A stretch of 64,000 bases of DNA, from positions 3,420,001 through 3,484,000 of the forward strand of contig NC_084943.1 of the NCBI RefSeq assembly GCF_958298935.1. The letters are read 5' to 3'. The notes beneath the pieces are model-generated. The model was not told where the DNA came from and did no database searches. It saw nothing but the letters and a program-made list of their open reading frames with translations. Of this stretch, positions 22,980-37,724 are shown piece by piece; position 1 is the first letter of the stretch, and each line of letters opens with the position of its first letter. Source of the DNA: Phragmites australis. Taxonomy: Eukaryota; Streptophyta; Magnoliopsida; Poales; Poaceae. The position numbers and the translations under genes were made by a program.

Positions 22980-24361
22980 TGTCGGAGGATTAACTCCTGT
23001 CGCAGGGATCCCGAGAGACCCCTTTTTAGAGATTCGGCCGGGGGGATGATCCTGAATAAGTTCATCGGAGAAATAAATAGAAGTAGATGTAAATGCAACG
23101 GCCGGTGGTTGGAGGACGATCGACCTAGTGCAAAGGGAAGTAAATGCACCGGGGTTTAGACAGGTTCGGGCCGCGTAGAGGCGTAATACCCTACTCCTGT
23201 ATGGATGTAATAACTGTCCTTGAGAAAATCTCTCAAGGATGTTGCTGGTTACAAGAATATTTCTCTAACTAAGAGCGTGAGGCTCCTTGTTCTTGGGGCT
23301 TCTGTGTTCGATGCTTGCGGTCTCTAGCTCAATTGCTTGTTGTTCATTCGGACCTTATCCTTCGTTTCTCTTGGGTCGGGCTGCCTTTTCCTCCTATGTG
23401 CCGACTCTTTTATGCACTCGCCGGCTGTGACATGCCCCAAACGGGAAGGAGGGGGGCACAAGTTCCAAGACGCCATGACTGGGAAAGGCGTCATCATTTC
23501 TTCTGGGTGAAGTGACCGGGGGGTGGAAAACGCGGCGCACGCCCGGTCACCTGTCACCATAAACGCCCTGGCAACGGGCGCCGTAGGGAGGGCCCACCGA
23601 GCAGCCGCAGAGCAACCCGGCGTGCCCGCCCTGTCTTGTTCCTCTGCCACAGTAGGGCGGCAGACGGAACGCCTTGATCCTGGCGATGTTATCCCGAGAT
23701 ACGCCGAATGATATGGGACGGGACCCGTGCAATTAATAGCCCCACGCCTCACTGCCAAAACATGGCAGAAAACTGACACTACGGCGGGAGCAGTTGGGGA
23801 TGTCAGGCCACGCACGCTCATTAAATGCGGCTTCGGACCTCTGACTGATTGACACATCATCGGTGGGCCCCTCGGGGGCCTTTCTGGGTCATCGGGGTAC
23901 CGAGTGCTCGGGGGTACTGTTCACCTCCCCGAGCACTCCCTCCCGAGCACTCTTATACGAACCTTCGGGGAACCGGGTGCTCGGGGGCTGCCGCGCGCAG
24001 CCCCGAGTACTCTCTCCCGAGCACTCTTTGTGTGGATCCTCGGGGAACCGAGTGCTCGAGGACTACTACCCGCAACCCCGAGCACTATCTCCCGGAACTT
24101 TTAGCTCTTCTGACCATCGGGGGACGAGGGTGCTCGGGGGTGACCAGGCACCGGTCTGAGCACTTTCTTCCCGGTACTTAGACTCCGCGAGTCATCGGGG
24201 AACTGGGGTGCCTGGGGACCAGTGACTGTGGCCCCGAGCACCTTCTCCTGGAACTTGGACTTTCCTCACCCCGCAGGAAGGACCTCGCGGGATGGTGACA
24301 CGTGACGGACGGCTGGCCTGGCCTCGGGACTCAGGGACCCCTGGTTCCTGATACACCGACA
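22980..24361 (-). repeat. 5' LTR of the gypsy element (right copy)
   Basis: It starts TGTCGG and ends CCGACA, a perfect 6-bp inverted terminus. On the minus strand a TATA candidate CATAAAAG lies at 23406-23413, so U3 is about 950 bp and R-U5 about 400 bp. U3 holds the GTGCTCGGGG / CCCCGAGCAC blocks (23890-24245). Confidence 0.93.
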
Positions 24362-24366
24362 GCCAC

Positions 24367-26044
24367 ATATCGTTAGTGCTTGTTAATTGCTGGTCGTTAA
24401 TGCGCTAATGTCTAGTAGTAATTCATTGTTGCGTTCAAGCATGAGAGGTTAAAAGGAACATATCTTGGATCTTTGGCATGAAACATAAGATAGCTCAGTT
24501 AGTAAGAGGTTTGGGTCGCAAGCATGAGGTCTTGAGGAGAAAAAAAAGTAGATGATTGTGGAGATGCTGGATGGCCCAGCAATCATATGTTTTTTCATTT
24601 TTTCTGTCAAATTTTAACATCTTTACGTATTATACTTTAAATCCACCTCTTTAATACTTTAAGGTATAATAGAGGTTGAAGTTTTAGAGGTTTGACTATG
24701 AGTCTGTTTGGCAGAGCTCCCAGAGCAGCTTTCCAGCTGGAATCAGGAGAACTTTGCCAAACAGCAGCTTTCAGCTTTTAGCTCCCTGTCTTTTTAGAGA
24801 AGGGTCAAAATCTCAGGTTCTTTTCTTTATGGTACAAAAGGATGAAATCTATGGGAGTGATTATCTGAAATGAACTAGAAGCTGGGAGCTAAAAAAAGCA
24901 GCTTCCCTTGATTCAATTCCTATACAAAATCATTTCCTTCATATATTTTATTTTAGAGAATCACTTTCAGTCATAGAATCACTTCCTCTACAGAATCATT
25001 CCCCGTAGAAAATTTAGATCAGAGAGAGTTCTACCAAACAAGCCCTATATATATTTTAGGTGGACATCTAGTTTGAACTTTAACCCTAAGGCATCTTCAA
25101 TGCAAAAGTGCTTATATGAGTGCCTCAATAGATCCACGTCACCAAGCACCCATATAATTAAAGCACCTCTCTCCAATGCAAATATTCGATCATGTCTCAA
25201 GATAGATGATATTTTAGTATTTTCTATAATGTTCAAAATACACGGCGTTCTACGATTTGAAGTTAATTTAACTCAATTTTTCCAATCTTATTCCTTCCAT
25301 TAAGTAACTTCATTCTCATTGCAAGTCTTATTTTCCACGCAATAAATGGTATTAAAAAAGAGTAAGATGATCATTTTATTTTTCATTTTAATACTTATAC
25401 TCAACTCTAAAACGTCGTCTATTTTAAGACAGAGAGTACCTTTCTGAATACGCTTAATCGGGTGCTTGGCGCACTTATTGATGATAGTTACATGTGTAAG
25501 CATCTACCAAATTTGATACTCGACGAGACACCGATGCTACCAAATAAGCAGATACTCATCCTCTCGAAGCACCTGTAGCTGTAGTCTGTAGAAGCAACAA
25601 CCAACTAAGATTGCAATATTGCGAACCCCTCCCCACAACAGTAGCAAAAGATTCCAATATTCACACGCACTTGCTACTGCTGCTTATTAAAGAACATCAT
25701 TAACACACGTTCAATATGAACTAACCATGATTAAGGCGTGTAAGTACATGCAAAATTTTGCGGTAACCATACAAAAAGCCGATATATATGTCACACAAAG
25801 ATTCATGATCTACTGGAGCATCGATTGTACAGAAAGGCAAACAAGTGAAAAGGGATATAGATCGATCCAAAATAATACACAGTAAATTCATTAACCATGC
25901 ATCTCAACTTCTTTCTCCCCGGTCCCCATCCATTAGTAATCTCAGCTACCTCGTGAAGGCACCATTGTGTCGCTCGATCTTGCAGCACAGCAGTAGCTAG
26001 CAGCAAGCACCATGGCTTATGGAGTACGTGCTTTGCGTAATCTA
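24367..26044. other. Intergenic region downstream of the aldolase gene
   Basis: Apart from the MITE at 24702-25043 no feature is clear. The stretch is A+T-rich. About 25800-26044 is expected to hold the aldolase 3' untranslated region, because the gene reads leftward to 26045. Confidence 0.5.
24702..25043. mobile_element. MITE with GTTTGGYAGARCTC terminal repeats
   Basis: The left end is GTCTGTTTGGCAGAGCTC; the right end, on the other strand, is GCTTGTTTGGTAGAACTC, so about 15 of 18 bases pair. It is 342 bp, non-coding, with internal GCAGCTTTCAGCTTTTAGCTCC and its inverse AGCTGGGAGCTAAAAAAAGC. It looks like the hAT-related MITEs common in grasses, but a clean 8-bp target duplication is not visible. 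Confidence 0.55.
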
Positions 26045-27394
26045 CTAGTAGCTGTAGTTCTTGACGAACATGCCCTCCTTGGCCTCGGCGGCCTCGCCGT
26101 CGGAGGTGTACCTGCCGAGCTGCGCGAGCGAGTTGGCCTTGGCGCGCAGCAGCAGTGCGTCCTGCGCCGCCTTCACGTTCTCCGGGCGGCCGCCCCACGT
26201 CTTGAGGCAGGTGTTCTGCAGCGCCCGCGCGTAGGAGAAGGACACGTGCCACGGGTTGGGGCCCTGGTTCATGGCGTTCAGGTTCTGCGTCGCCTCCACC
26301 TCCGACTGCCCGCCGGAGAGGAACATGATCCCGGGGACTGACGGCGGGATCCGGCGGTGGAGGAGCTTGAGTGTGTACTCGGCGACCTGCTCCGGGGTGG
26401 CCTTGTCCTTGGACTCGGCGCCGGGGGTCACCATGGAAGGCTTGAGCAGGATGCCCTCGAACATGACGTTGTTCTCGGCCATGGCGTAGAAGGTTTCAGC
26501 CCACACCTTCTGCGCCACCTCGAACGTCCGCTCGATGCCGTGCTCGCCGTCCAGCAGGATCTCCGGCTCCACGATCGGCACCAGACCGTTGTCCTAGTTG
26601 ATTGATGCATGTTCCATCAGCGCTAGCTTTTGGGTGCGTTGAACTCCATGTTGGCAAGAACGTTAATGTACGTACCTGGGAGATGGCGGCGTAGCGGGCG
26701 AGGCCCCAGGCGGCCTCCTTGACGGCGAGCTCGGAGGGGCCGTTGGGGATGCTGACGACGGTACGCCACTTGGCGAAGCGCGCGCCCTGCTGGTAGTAGG
26801 CGGCCTCGCGGGAGGCGAGGCCGTCGAGGCCCTGGCACCAGGACTCGTTGTTGGAGCCGGCGAGCGGGACGAGGCCCTTGTCGACCTTGATCCCCGGGAC
26901 GATGCCCTGCTCGACGAGGATGTCGACGATCTTGCGGCCGTCCACGGTGGACTGGTACAGCGTCTCCTCGAAGAGGATGGCGCCGGAGATGTACTGCCCG
27001 AGCCCCGGCGCCGTCACCAGCAGTGTGCGGTACGCCTGCCGGTTCGCCTCCGTGTTCTCCAGCCCGATCGACGCCAGGCGCTTCCCGCACGTCGCGTTCG
27101 ACTCGTCCATCGCCAGGATCCCCCTCCCCGGCGACGCGATCGTTTTCTGCTCACGCACATCCGCACGCAGAATCCAGGTGAGACGCATGCATACTGTCGA
27201 CTGCTAGATCAGTCGTCATGAACCCTGGGCATGGCGAACGTACGTACCGCGGTCTTGACGAGCTCATCGGCGTAGGCGCTGGCGCGGACGACCATGGAGA
27301 CGGTCACCGGCCTGGGCGCGGCGAGCTGCCTTGTCGTGCCCCATTCGGACTTCTTGGGAAGGAAGGAGGACTTGAGCAGAGTGGCAGACGCCAT
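26045..27394 (-). CDS. FBA: Fructose-bisphosphate aldolase class I, plastid form
   Basis: Three exons, 27394-27248, 27146-26676 and 26593-26045, all with GT/AG borders, give 388 residues, the usual size of plastid aldolase. The enzyme interconverts fructose-1,6-bisphosphate with glyceraldehyde-3-phosphate and dihydroxyacetone phosphate, and makes sedoheptulose bisphosphate, in the chloroplast stroma for the Calvin cycle. The first ~40 residues ([20 protein letters not shown], then [18 protein letters not shown]) read as a transit peptide. [20 protein letters not shown] begins the barrel. [13 protein letters not shown] carries the Schiff-base Lys of the class I signature. [13 protein letters not shown] binds phosphate, and the C-terminus ends in Tyr (KNYSY), as needed for full activity. 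I see no break and expect it to be functional. It lies alone between a transposon-rich region and the kinase gene. Confidence 0.95.
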
Positions 27395-27432
27395 CCTTCT
27401 TCTTCTTCCTCTTGTCTTCCGAAGACCACAAG

Positions 27433-27465
27433 GAGCTCAGCTCAGCTCAGCGCAGCTCAGCTCAG
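27433..27465. repeat. (AGCTC)n-like microsatellite in the aldolase leader
   Basis: About six imperfect units of GCTCA lie just upstream of the aldolase start codon, within the expected 5' untranslated region. Confidence 0.7.
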
Positions 27466-27548
27466 GCTGCCACTGCCCTCTGCTAGTTCACACCAGTGAG
27501 CGAATTGTTCTTCCTTCCTTAGGGGGGTGAGAGCTGCAACCACCTCCC

Positions 27549-27556
27549 ATATTTAA
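27549..27556 (-). promoter_or_regulatory. TATA-like box of the aldolase gene
   Basis: On the minus strand TTAAATAT lies about 155 bp before the aldolase ATG, in the context GGCTTAAATATGGGAGG. Position and form suit a plant core promoter. Confidence 0.5.
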
Positions 27557-29938
27557 GCCTGCACCACACCAGTTTAACCACTCAGTGGCAGCCTGCACAA
27601 GGGATATGAGTTGTGAGGCTGAGGTTGCCGTCTGGATTTCAATGGCTGAATGGCTGGCTCTCAGTGCCTCCAATCCTGTTGCTATCGCCTCCTTTTGTCC
27701 TGACTCCAGATGCCGGCACAATCTTTTTATTTCCTCCCACTGCTCATTTCCATCCCATTTTCTTTGTACCTTGTAAAAACTGAAAAGTCTGAAGTTTTGT
27801 TGCAGCTGATCCATGGAAATTGCCTAATTGTTGCTGGCCTCGAAACGGATCCTGGCTTAGCTGACAGAGAACAACAGGTTCTTGTGGGTGCATTTCACCG
27901 GCAACTGTTACCTGTAGGTGGGGAAATGCAACTCCGCAATATATTACGCATGCATAGTCTATCTCGACCATTTATTACTCTAACCTGATACTTATTTATC
28001 TGTTAATTTTTTCATATATCTTATAATTTTTTTCACATATCACTCTAATATAAATCTCAACATAATTAATAAGCCATACGTCCACATACCCTGTAGAAAT
28101 TTTCCTTCCCCGTATGTGCGCCTGTGGCGGAGACCTCCGGGACATTACATCCATGGATTGATTCGCACGGTTCGTTGCGGTGGTTTTCGTCGAATGCTGC
28201 GGGGATTTTTTGCAGACTTGTGGTGATGGCAACGGCTGGAGCTGGGAGTTGTCAGTTGTTTGTTGCCATGCAGCGTGCTTTGTGTGACTCAGGGCCGGCC
28301 TCTCGCGCCACTACAGCTTCAGCGACAGGTTGCTGCTTCTGGCTACATGTGCCTGGCTGAAGCACGAACATTGGCCACTGGACGGAAGAACTCCCTAGCA
28401 ACAATGGGATCGAAGAGTGTCCAATCGTATCGCATTCTTGCAGATCATGTGTCATGACACATGATACGGCCATCGTCGTATACGAAAAACTGGAAAAAGC
28501 TCAAATTTTTCCTATCTTTCCTCGGTCACATTCAAGAATTACTGGATGGCTCCTACACAGCACATCAGTAAAGAAAAAGTTACATTGTTGTGGCTAGGAC
28601 AAGAGAAGGGGAAAGAGGACATACACATATAATTAATTGTTCCTGGACAATCAGATAAATATTACTGTAGGAACTCCTGAAGGATATCGCTTGTGTTTAA
28701 GCATGTCTGAACAAATACTCTGTTTGTGGTAGATTCCGACTCCTTTATCATATTTCTTCAGCACATGAAAGTACTGGAAAACATACACATAAATGTCAAA
28801 ATATCGTAGCAAATTAAGGTCCAATTGTGGCTTTCCTGATCAGTTAAGAGCTCAGACAAATCAAAACTAAAACTCAGAACAATATCTGTATTACTTTATT
28901 CATCTAAAGATGTTCAAATAGGTCGTGTCTATTAGGTCAGTTCGAGACACGACATTGTAGACATGGTCCAGACACGGTATGGCCTGAGCCGAGATGAGTC
29001 GAGCTGGCACGGCACAAGACCACAGGTCATGCTTGGGCCGAGCGCGCGGCACGACTCGGCTGAGTCGGGCCGGCACAGGCACAACCTAGCCCGAACCAGC
29101 ATGGGCATAGCTCAGCTAGGCACGATCTAGCCCGGTACGCATGGGCCCGGCTATTTTTTATTTTCTATATTTTTTAATTTTATAGCTATTTTTTTATCTA
29201 TTATCTATATTTTTATCTATTTTTTAATTTTGTAACTATTTTTTTATTTTATCGGGCCGACTGTGCCGACAGACCGCCCGTGTCTGTCATGCCTGCCGTG
29301 CCTATCGTGCCCGTCGGGCCAGCCGTAACACCAAGCCGCAATCGTGCTCAGACTAGCTCAGTATGGTGACTAACGGACCGTACCGTAGGTTAAAGTAAAG
29401 ACATACGGGTCAATACAGTACGACTCGTTACACTAGTCGAGCCGGACCGTGCTGAACCCAAGCCAGGTCGGCACTCGAGTGGCTCATTTGGCCATATGTG
29501 ATTCATCACTTTAAGAACTAAAACAGCAGCAGGCATGCATGACGTCCTGCAGGCAGACATAAATGGTGTAACACTCCCTACTACTGTAATTGAAAAGGCA
29601 ATGTGTTTTGACAGATCATCAATCAAAAATAGGTTCGTGAAAACATGTTTACAAATGGATTGATAAGTCAAATGGAGACCTAGGTCACTATCTTATGGGA
29701 CATCAACACATTGTACATTAACAACAAAGATCAGTACTGCTACCATACCATGCACTTTCCACAAACTACTAGTACTGCTACAAAAATTTAACAACTTCTC
29801 GATGGCACAAGTAACAGATCAATTGCTAAATCATTTGTCTTGATAAGTCCAGCTGATGAGGCACGCAAAACTTCAGAGTGAAGCATCTGGAAGACTCTGA
29901 TATGAGTTAGTTTTCAGCGGGCTTCCAGATTTCACGAG
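27557..29938. other. Intergenic region between aldolase promoter and kinase 3' end
   Basis: No supported gene. About 27560-28500 should include the aldolase upstream region. From 28905 to 29480 there is a dispersed-repeat-like block with many GGCACGGCACGACTCGG / GGGCCGGCACG motifs on both sides of an A+T-rich core (29150-29260), the layout of a non-autonomous DNA element whose ends I could not fix. About 29700-29938 is probably kinase 3' untranslated region. Confidence 0.5.
28905..29480. repeat. GGCACG-rich dispersed repeat
   Basis: Two G+C-rich arms built from CGGGCCG/GGCACG words flank an A+T-rich centre of TATTTTTTTATCTATT repeats. Similar arms are common in hAT-related grass repeats. No terminal repeat or target duplication was identified. 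Confidence 0.4.
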
Positions 29939-33280
<3,342 letters not shown>

Positions 33281-33299
33281 TGCTCCGACGGCGAGGTCT

Positions 33300-33360
33300 C
33301 CCCCACCGGATCAAGAACTGTACGAAGGTCTCCCCTACCGGATCAAGAACTGTACGAACG
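33300..33360. repeat. Short tandem duplication in the kinase leader
   Basis: CCGGATCAAGAACTGTACGAA occurs twice within 32 bp just upstream of the kinase ATG, separated by GGTCTCCCCTA. It is probably in the 5' untranslated region. Confidence 0.75.
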
Positions 33361-34235
33361 CCGCCGGGGAACGGAATCGCCTTGCCTTTCTTGGAAAACC
33401 CGCGGCGAGGCTCGAATTCTCACCGACGACCAACCAAAAATGGAAGCGCTCTCCAACTCCGGGTGCGATTATCGGGTTATTTCTGTGGAAATTTATAGGG
33501 ATTGGTATCAAACAACTCAAAAGATCGGACCTTGGAGATTCTTGGGGGGCATGGATGATGATTCGAGGGCAAGAAAGGAGCTTTGGCGGAGGTTTATGGG
33601 GGCGCGCGAACCGAAGAAAAGAGAAGAAAACCCAAAGGGAAGGAGAAGATGTGAAGCAATGGGATTGCTCTATTTTTCTCTCCCCTTTCGGATTGATTCT
33701 TGCGGGGATTTAAGGAGAGGTCACATGCAAAGGTTGGATTTTTACTCCATGTGAGGGTAGAAATCGCCTCGGCTATGTTGATGATTGTTCGGGGGCGTGG
33801 ATTGGGTCACCAAATGGGAATGAATTGTCAGGGCATGCGGGGTAGCATGCTGGTGGTCATCGCGTTCGCCTCCTTGGCGAGAGGGGGAAGAGAGGAGGGA
33901 GGACGGAGGAAGACGACGTGGTCGGAAACTTCCCTTTCCATTTCCTTTTCGTTACTTTTTTTTTCTTTTCTTTTTCGCAAACGGCTTTATCACTCACTTC
34001 TTGGATATATTTAATACATACAACTTTCAACAATATCTTTGAGCACAGTACACTTATCCTGTTTTTAAAACGAATGTCTCATGCACAGTTGTATTAGAAC
34101 ATCGAATTTTTTCATCATTGATGTGACCGTCCGATTCACATCTAATGCCTCATATATTTTTTCTCTCAGAGTATGTTTTTTTCTCTATATCTCCTGATAA
34201 GTGACCAGAACGGCAAATCTCTTCTCCTACTGTAG
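33361..34235. other. Upstream region of the kinase gene
   Basis: No coding feature is supported. It is expected to hold the kinase promoter and leader. A T-rich tract at 33950-33980 (minus strand A-rich) is notable; no confident TATA box was picked. Confidence 0.4.
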
Positions 34236-34239
34236 TTCT

Positions 34240-35390
34240 CGACTCTAGCGCGGTTGCTTAGCACCACTCCACGCTGCGCCACCTGCAATTACAACCTCAC
34301 AAAGAAGTAGATCGAGACAAACCCCAAAAACAACTAGAACAAGGAAAATATGTAGGAATGTAAAGGAGATCAGAATTTATTTCCCGAAGTTTAGATTAAA
34401 CGACCATACGTCTTCATTAAGGTGCTCACAAAGAGTCGGATCTCTTTCAACCCCTATTCTCACCAAGCAACCACGAAGATCGAGCTTGAACTTACTTAAG
34501 AGTTCTCCTTCCCTCGTAGAGGTGGAAGAACCTTCACAAACTTTCTGGGACGCTCTACAAGCTTGAGTACTCTCTGAGCGACACATAACCGTCTAGGAGC
34601 TTTAAGATCTAAGAGTAAAGAACACGAATTGATGGCTTGACGATGAACTCAAGTGCTCAATGAATGAATTTAAGCTCACTAGCACTTAATCTCACTCTCC
34701 TAATTCAACTCTTAAAATCTAGCAAGATTTAAAGCACTAGAGGAGTTGGAGGGGCTATTGAATGGCTATAAATGAGTTTGTCTCGAGTTAGCTCAGCAGC
34801 AAATGAAGGAGTGGGTGAAAGGGGTATTTAAACTCAACCCCTCAAATTAACTGTTACAGCACTTTTTGTATTGACCCAGAGTCTCCGAGTGAACCCGAAG
34901 ACTCCGAGTTAGGCACTCAAGCCCAAACCGAGAGCCTAGTTCAGAGTCTAACTCGAAGACTCCAAGCTACTGTCCATAATCTGAAGTATCTGGGTTCACC
35001 CGGAGACACCCAGTTAAGTACTCAAGTCTAAACCGAGACCCCGACTCGGAGTCTAACTCGGAGACTTCGGGTTGGGCACTCAAACCCAAATCGAGAACCC
35101 AGCTCACAGTCTAACTCGGAGACTCTGGGCTTCTGTCCAGAATTCGGAGTATCCGGTCTAACCTGGAGACTCCGGGTGTAGACAACTTTGCACATATCCT
35201 GGTGTTCATAGGTGATTGTGTCTCTTAACTTTTAGGTATAAAAGGGTACTTTGAGCACTAAAACATCTTAAGACTATCAACACGCATCTCTCTTGATAGT
35301 GCAGTATTCCTAAACTCAAATTCAAAAATAAAATAAATTTAAACTTATAAATAACTACATGCCACTTCTCTTTTCTTTTTGAGGGATGTT
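34240..35390 (-). mobile_element. Copia-type LTR (solo or remnant)
   Basis: Read on the minus strand it begins near TGTTAACATCCCTC (35390) and ends near the AGGTTGTAATTGCAGG tract (about 34285). It has a U3 dense in inverted CGGAGTCTCCGGGT/ACTCGGAGACT words (34870-35180), and a TATTTAAA promoter box (34838-34845), followed by a long leader of the kind seen in grass copia LTRs. No gag or pol flanks it. Borders are approximate and no target duplication was established. Confidence 0.5.
34870..35180. repeat. Inverted and direct repeat cluster GGAGACTC / GAGTCTCC
   Basis: A unit with CCGAGTTAGGCACTCAA, then AACCGAGA, then CAGAGTCTAACTCGGAGACT recurs about three times at roughly 110-bp spacing. 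Each unit holds short palindromes, as in promoter-side repeats of Sirevirus LTRs. Confidence 0.6.
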
Positions 35391-36009
35391 AACGCCTTTT
35401 AACTTTATCGATGAGACTAAAATATATTCATAACCTCAATAAACTCATTAGTCCCTTAATCATTTATCATCAATTATCTAAAACCCACATAAGGGGTCTA
35501 GATACACTATCAAAATTAAAACAAAATTATAGGGATATTGAAACATTCGTTTACCCAAACGACATTAGCACCATGGATGATCCATAAGAATTTAAAATTC
35601 ATTTTGCAAAAATTCATACTAACCAAAGTGTATATAAACGGCCACCTTGGATATTTTAGCATATAATTATTTTAGTAGTACCAGAAAATACCTATGAGTG
35701 ACGTGTCATCTATATCTTATGGCTAAAAATGATGATTTAAACAAGGTGAAGACCAAATTTCGAGCGTGCGATGTTCTCTCCTACCCGCATGCTCGGTGGA
35801 TCGTCCGATTGAAGCATCAACCCCTTATTTGACGAGGGAAATTTTTTTCCTCTGGAAGGCTAACGCCCTTGTTGCTCCCTTACCCACCATGTCTCCCACA
35901 CACGAGCAGTGCTTTGCCCTCCCCTCCTCCCTCACGCAATCGCTGCCACCTCCCCTCCCATGGTAGCCTCACCTAGTCGCCTCCACCCTAGCGGCCTTCT
36001 CCTCTAGCA
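35391..36009. other. Non-coding A+T-rich stretch
   Basis: Nothing recognisable until about 35900, where C-rich DNA leads into the F-box remnant. Confidence 0.5.
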
Positions 36010-36465
36010 CGCTGCCCTTGATGCATTGTTCAAGGACCTGCTGCGTCTCCCGGCCAAGGACCTCTGCCGCCTCCACATCGTCTGCTAGTCCTGGCGTGCG
36101 CTCACCTCTGACCCACACTTCGCCGTGGCACACAAATCTCGACACTCAAAACCCCTCTTTGCCGTCATCTTCTATGATCGTGATGCCCGCGGTGTGGCCA
36201 TCGTGGGTCTATCGGGGCAGGTGCTCAGGCGGATCCGCTTCGCCTCCCTACCGCATCAGGGTGCTGCTCAAGCACCTCGACTGTGTCTGTGTCACCAGGG
36301 AGTGCAAACCCTCATTGGCCTAGCCACCGGGGCTGCTCTCGCCTTGCCTGGCCTTGATTGAGACGAGTTTTGTCTTCAATTGCAAAATGTAGACATGTTA
36401 CTAGGGGAGTGTTATCATGCACAACTGTGGGACGATGACATATGCTTTTGGCCAAGCTGCTTCCA
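36010..36465 (+). pseudogene. F-box protein fragment
   Basis: One frame gives LDALFKDLLRLPAKDLCRL, then HIVC, a TAG at 36086-36088, and SWRALTSDPHFAVAHKSRH. This is the F-box signature of the large grass family with LRLPAKDLCRLRxVCRSWR. After a frame change come HLDCVCVTRECKP and, near 36440, TYAFGQAAS, pieces of the associated C-terminal domain. F-box proteins pick substrates for SCF ubiquitin ligases. This copy lacks its C-terminal part, has a stop in the F-box and frame breaks, so it is not functional. It abuts the tandem duplication that starts near 36508. Confidence 0.7.
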
Positions 36466-36573
36466 ATGAAGCCATGCATCACTGGAGCGCTCCATCAAGG
36501 AACGGCCGTAGATTTGGCAGCGATGGTGCCTCTCTATTCTACCGATTTGCTATTTTGCATTTTGTATTGATTT

Positions 36574-37724
36574 TGTCGGTGATGTGGGATCCGGGGGTTC
36601 CCGAGTCCCGAGGCCAGGACAACGCAGTGCCACATGGTGGCTTCCCTCGAGGACCACCTCCCCGAGAGCCCGAGAGAAGCCAGGTTCGGGAGTGGATGCT
36701 CGGGGACAAGAACAGTTGGTCTCCGAGTACCCAGAGAGCCCCGAGGACCCGAGGGAAGTCAGGTCCAGGAGCGGGCGCTCGGGGCCAAGAACAATTGGTC
36801 CCTAAGTACCCAGAGAGTCCCGAGGACCCGAGGGAAGCAAGGTCCGGGAGTGGGCGCTCGGGGCTAAGAACAGTTGGTCCCCGAGCACCTAGAGAGCCCC
36901 GAGCACCCGTCAAGCCCCATGCCGGTGAACCCCGCAGGGACTCCACAATGAGGTGTCGGTCGGTGGGAGGGCCGATGCCGCATTTAATGAGGAGCGTGGA
37001 CGGTCACATCCAGCCACTTTCCCCCACGCCCGCCGTATTGAATACGCCAGTCCCTGCCACCGCTGGTAGGAAGGCGTGGGCACAATTAATGCGGCAGGTC
37101 CCATCGCATGTCCCCTCGTGGGGCCCATAAAGAAAGACGGTTTGAAGATATCTTTGATGGGCACGAGGCTTATCGCCCTATCACATCAGACCACGTTAGA
37201 CCTACTCTGCCCAAACGGGCATGAGAGAGTACTCAGAGGCTGGCTGGTGGGCGCCCCTGCGCCTGCTAAAGCTAGAACGTGAAGACCAATGGAACCGTTC
37301 GAGGGATATTTTATCAACCCTCTGTAACATCAACTGTAGACCAATGATGGTCACTTTCCATTTATTGTTTACAAGAACTTGTGCCTTCGTTCTGGGCACT
37401 CCCTGAAGGGCCTCCCTCCAGTAGATAAAAGGGGGAGCACCTTGTAATAGAGATGGAGGAAAAGATAGGAGAGATCCGAAGAAGATACATCCGAAGAGCA
37501 TTGATAACATACATAACACACAGGAGTAGGGTATTACGTCTCCGTGCGGTTTGAACTTGTCTAAACCCTTGGTGCATTTATTTCTACTAGCTGACGATCC
37601 ATCCCGCCTAAGTCTCATACACTCACATTAACCCCGCATACGAGGTAGTTCTAGGACCAGCCCCCCGGCCGAATCTCGAAGGGGATACTTCAGGATCCCT
37701 GCTCGCGGTGTTCATCCACCGACA
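36574..37724 (+). mobile_element. Solo LTR of a Tat-type gypsy element
   Basis: It starts TGTCGG and ends CCGACA, flanked on both sides by GATTT, a perfect 5-bp target duplication. It is 1151 bp. The inner layout follows the larger element's LTR: CGAGTCCCGAGGCCAGG near the start, GCATTTAATG in the middle, and GGGTATTACGTCTCCGTGCG near the end. It is a different subfamily, since most of U3 does not align. GATAAAAG at 37424-37431 is the TATA candidate. No internal region remains, so it arose by recombination between two LTRs. Confidence 0.93.
36665..36905 (+). repeat. 79-bp tandem repeat in the solo LTR U3
   Basis: CCCGAG(A/G)GAAG recurs at 36669, 36748 and 36827, a 79-bp period, about three copies, each with G(C/A)GCTCGGGG or GATGCTCGGGG and a GGTCCCCGAG-type partner. 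Confidence 0.85.

Larger units (their letters stand above)
10115..24361 (-). mobile_element. Full-length Ty3/gypsy retrotransposon, Tat lineage, with antisense ORF
   Basis: Two long direct repeats (10115-11467 and 22980-24361) bound the element. Both begin TGT(C/A)GG and end CCGA(C/T)A, and the bases outside are GCCAT and GCCAC, a 4-of-5 match to a 5-bp target duplication. On the minus strand the order from the right is LTR, gag-protease, reverse transcriptase, integrase, a non-coding spacer, then an oppositely oriented gene, and LTR. A gene on the opposite strand between pol and the 3' LTR is known from Tat-lineage elements such as Grande and Retand relatives. The element is not autonomous now: RNase H and the start of integrase are missing, gag is split by a hAT element, and there are several stops. 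By eye the LTRs differ at about 14 sites in the first 450 aligned bases, so the insertion is not recent. Confidence 0.93.

Noticed and set aside
36417..37130. 237-residue plus-strand frame
   Set aside because: It runs from the F-box remnant into the solo LTR and its 79-bp repeats; not a protein.
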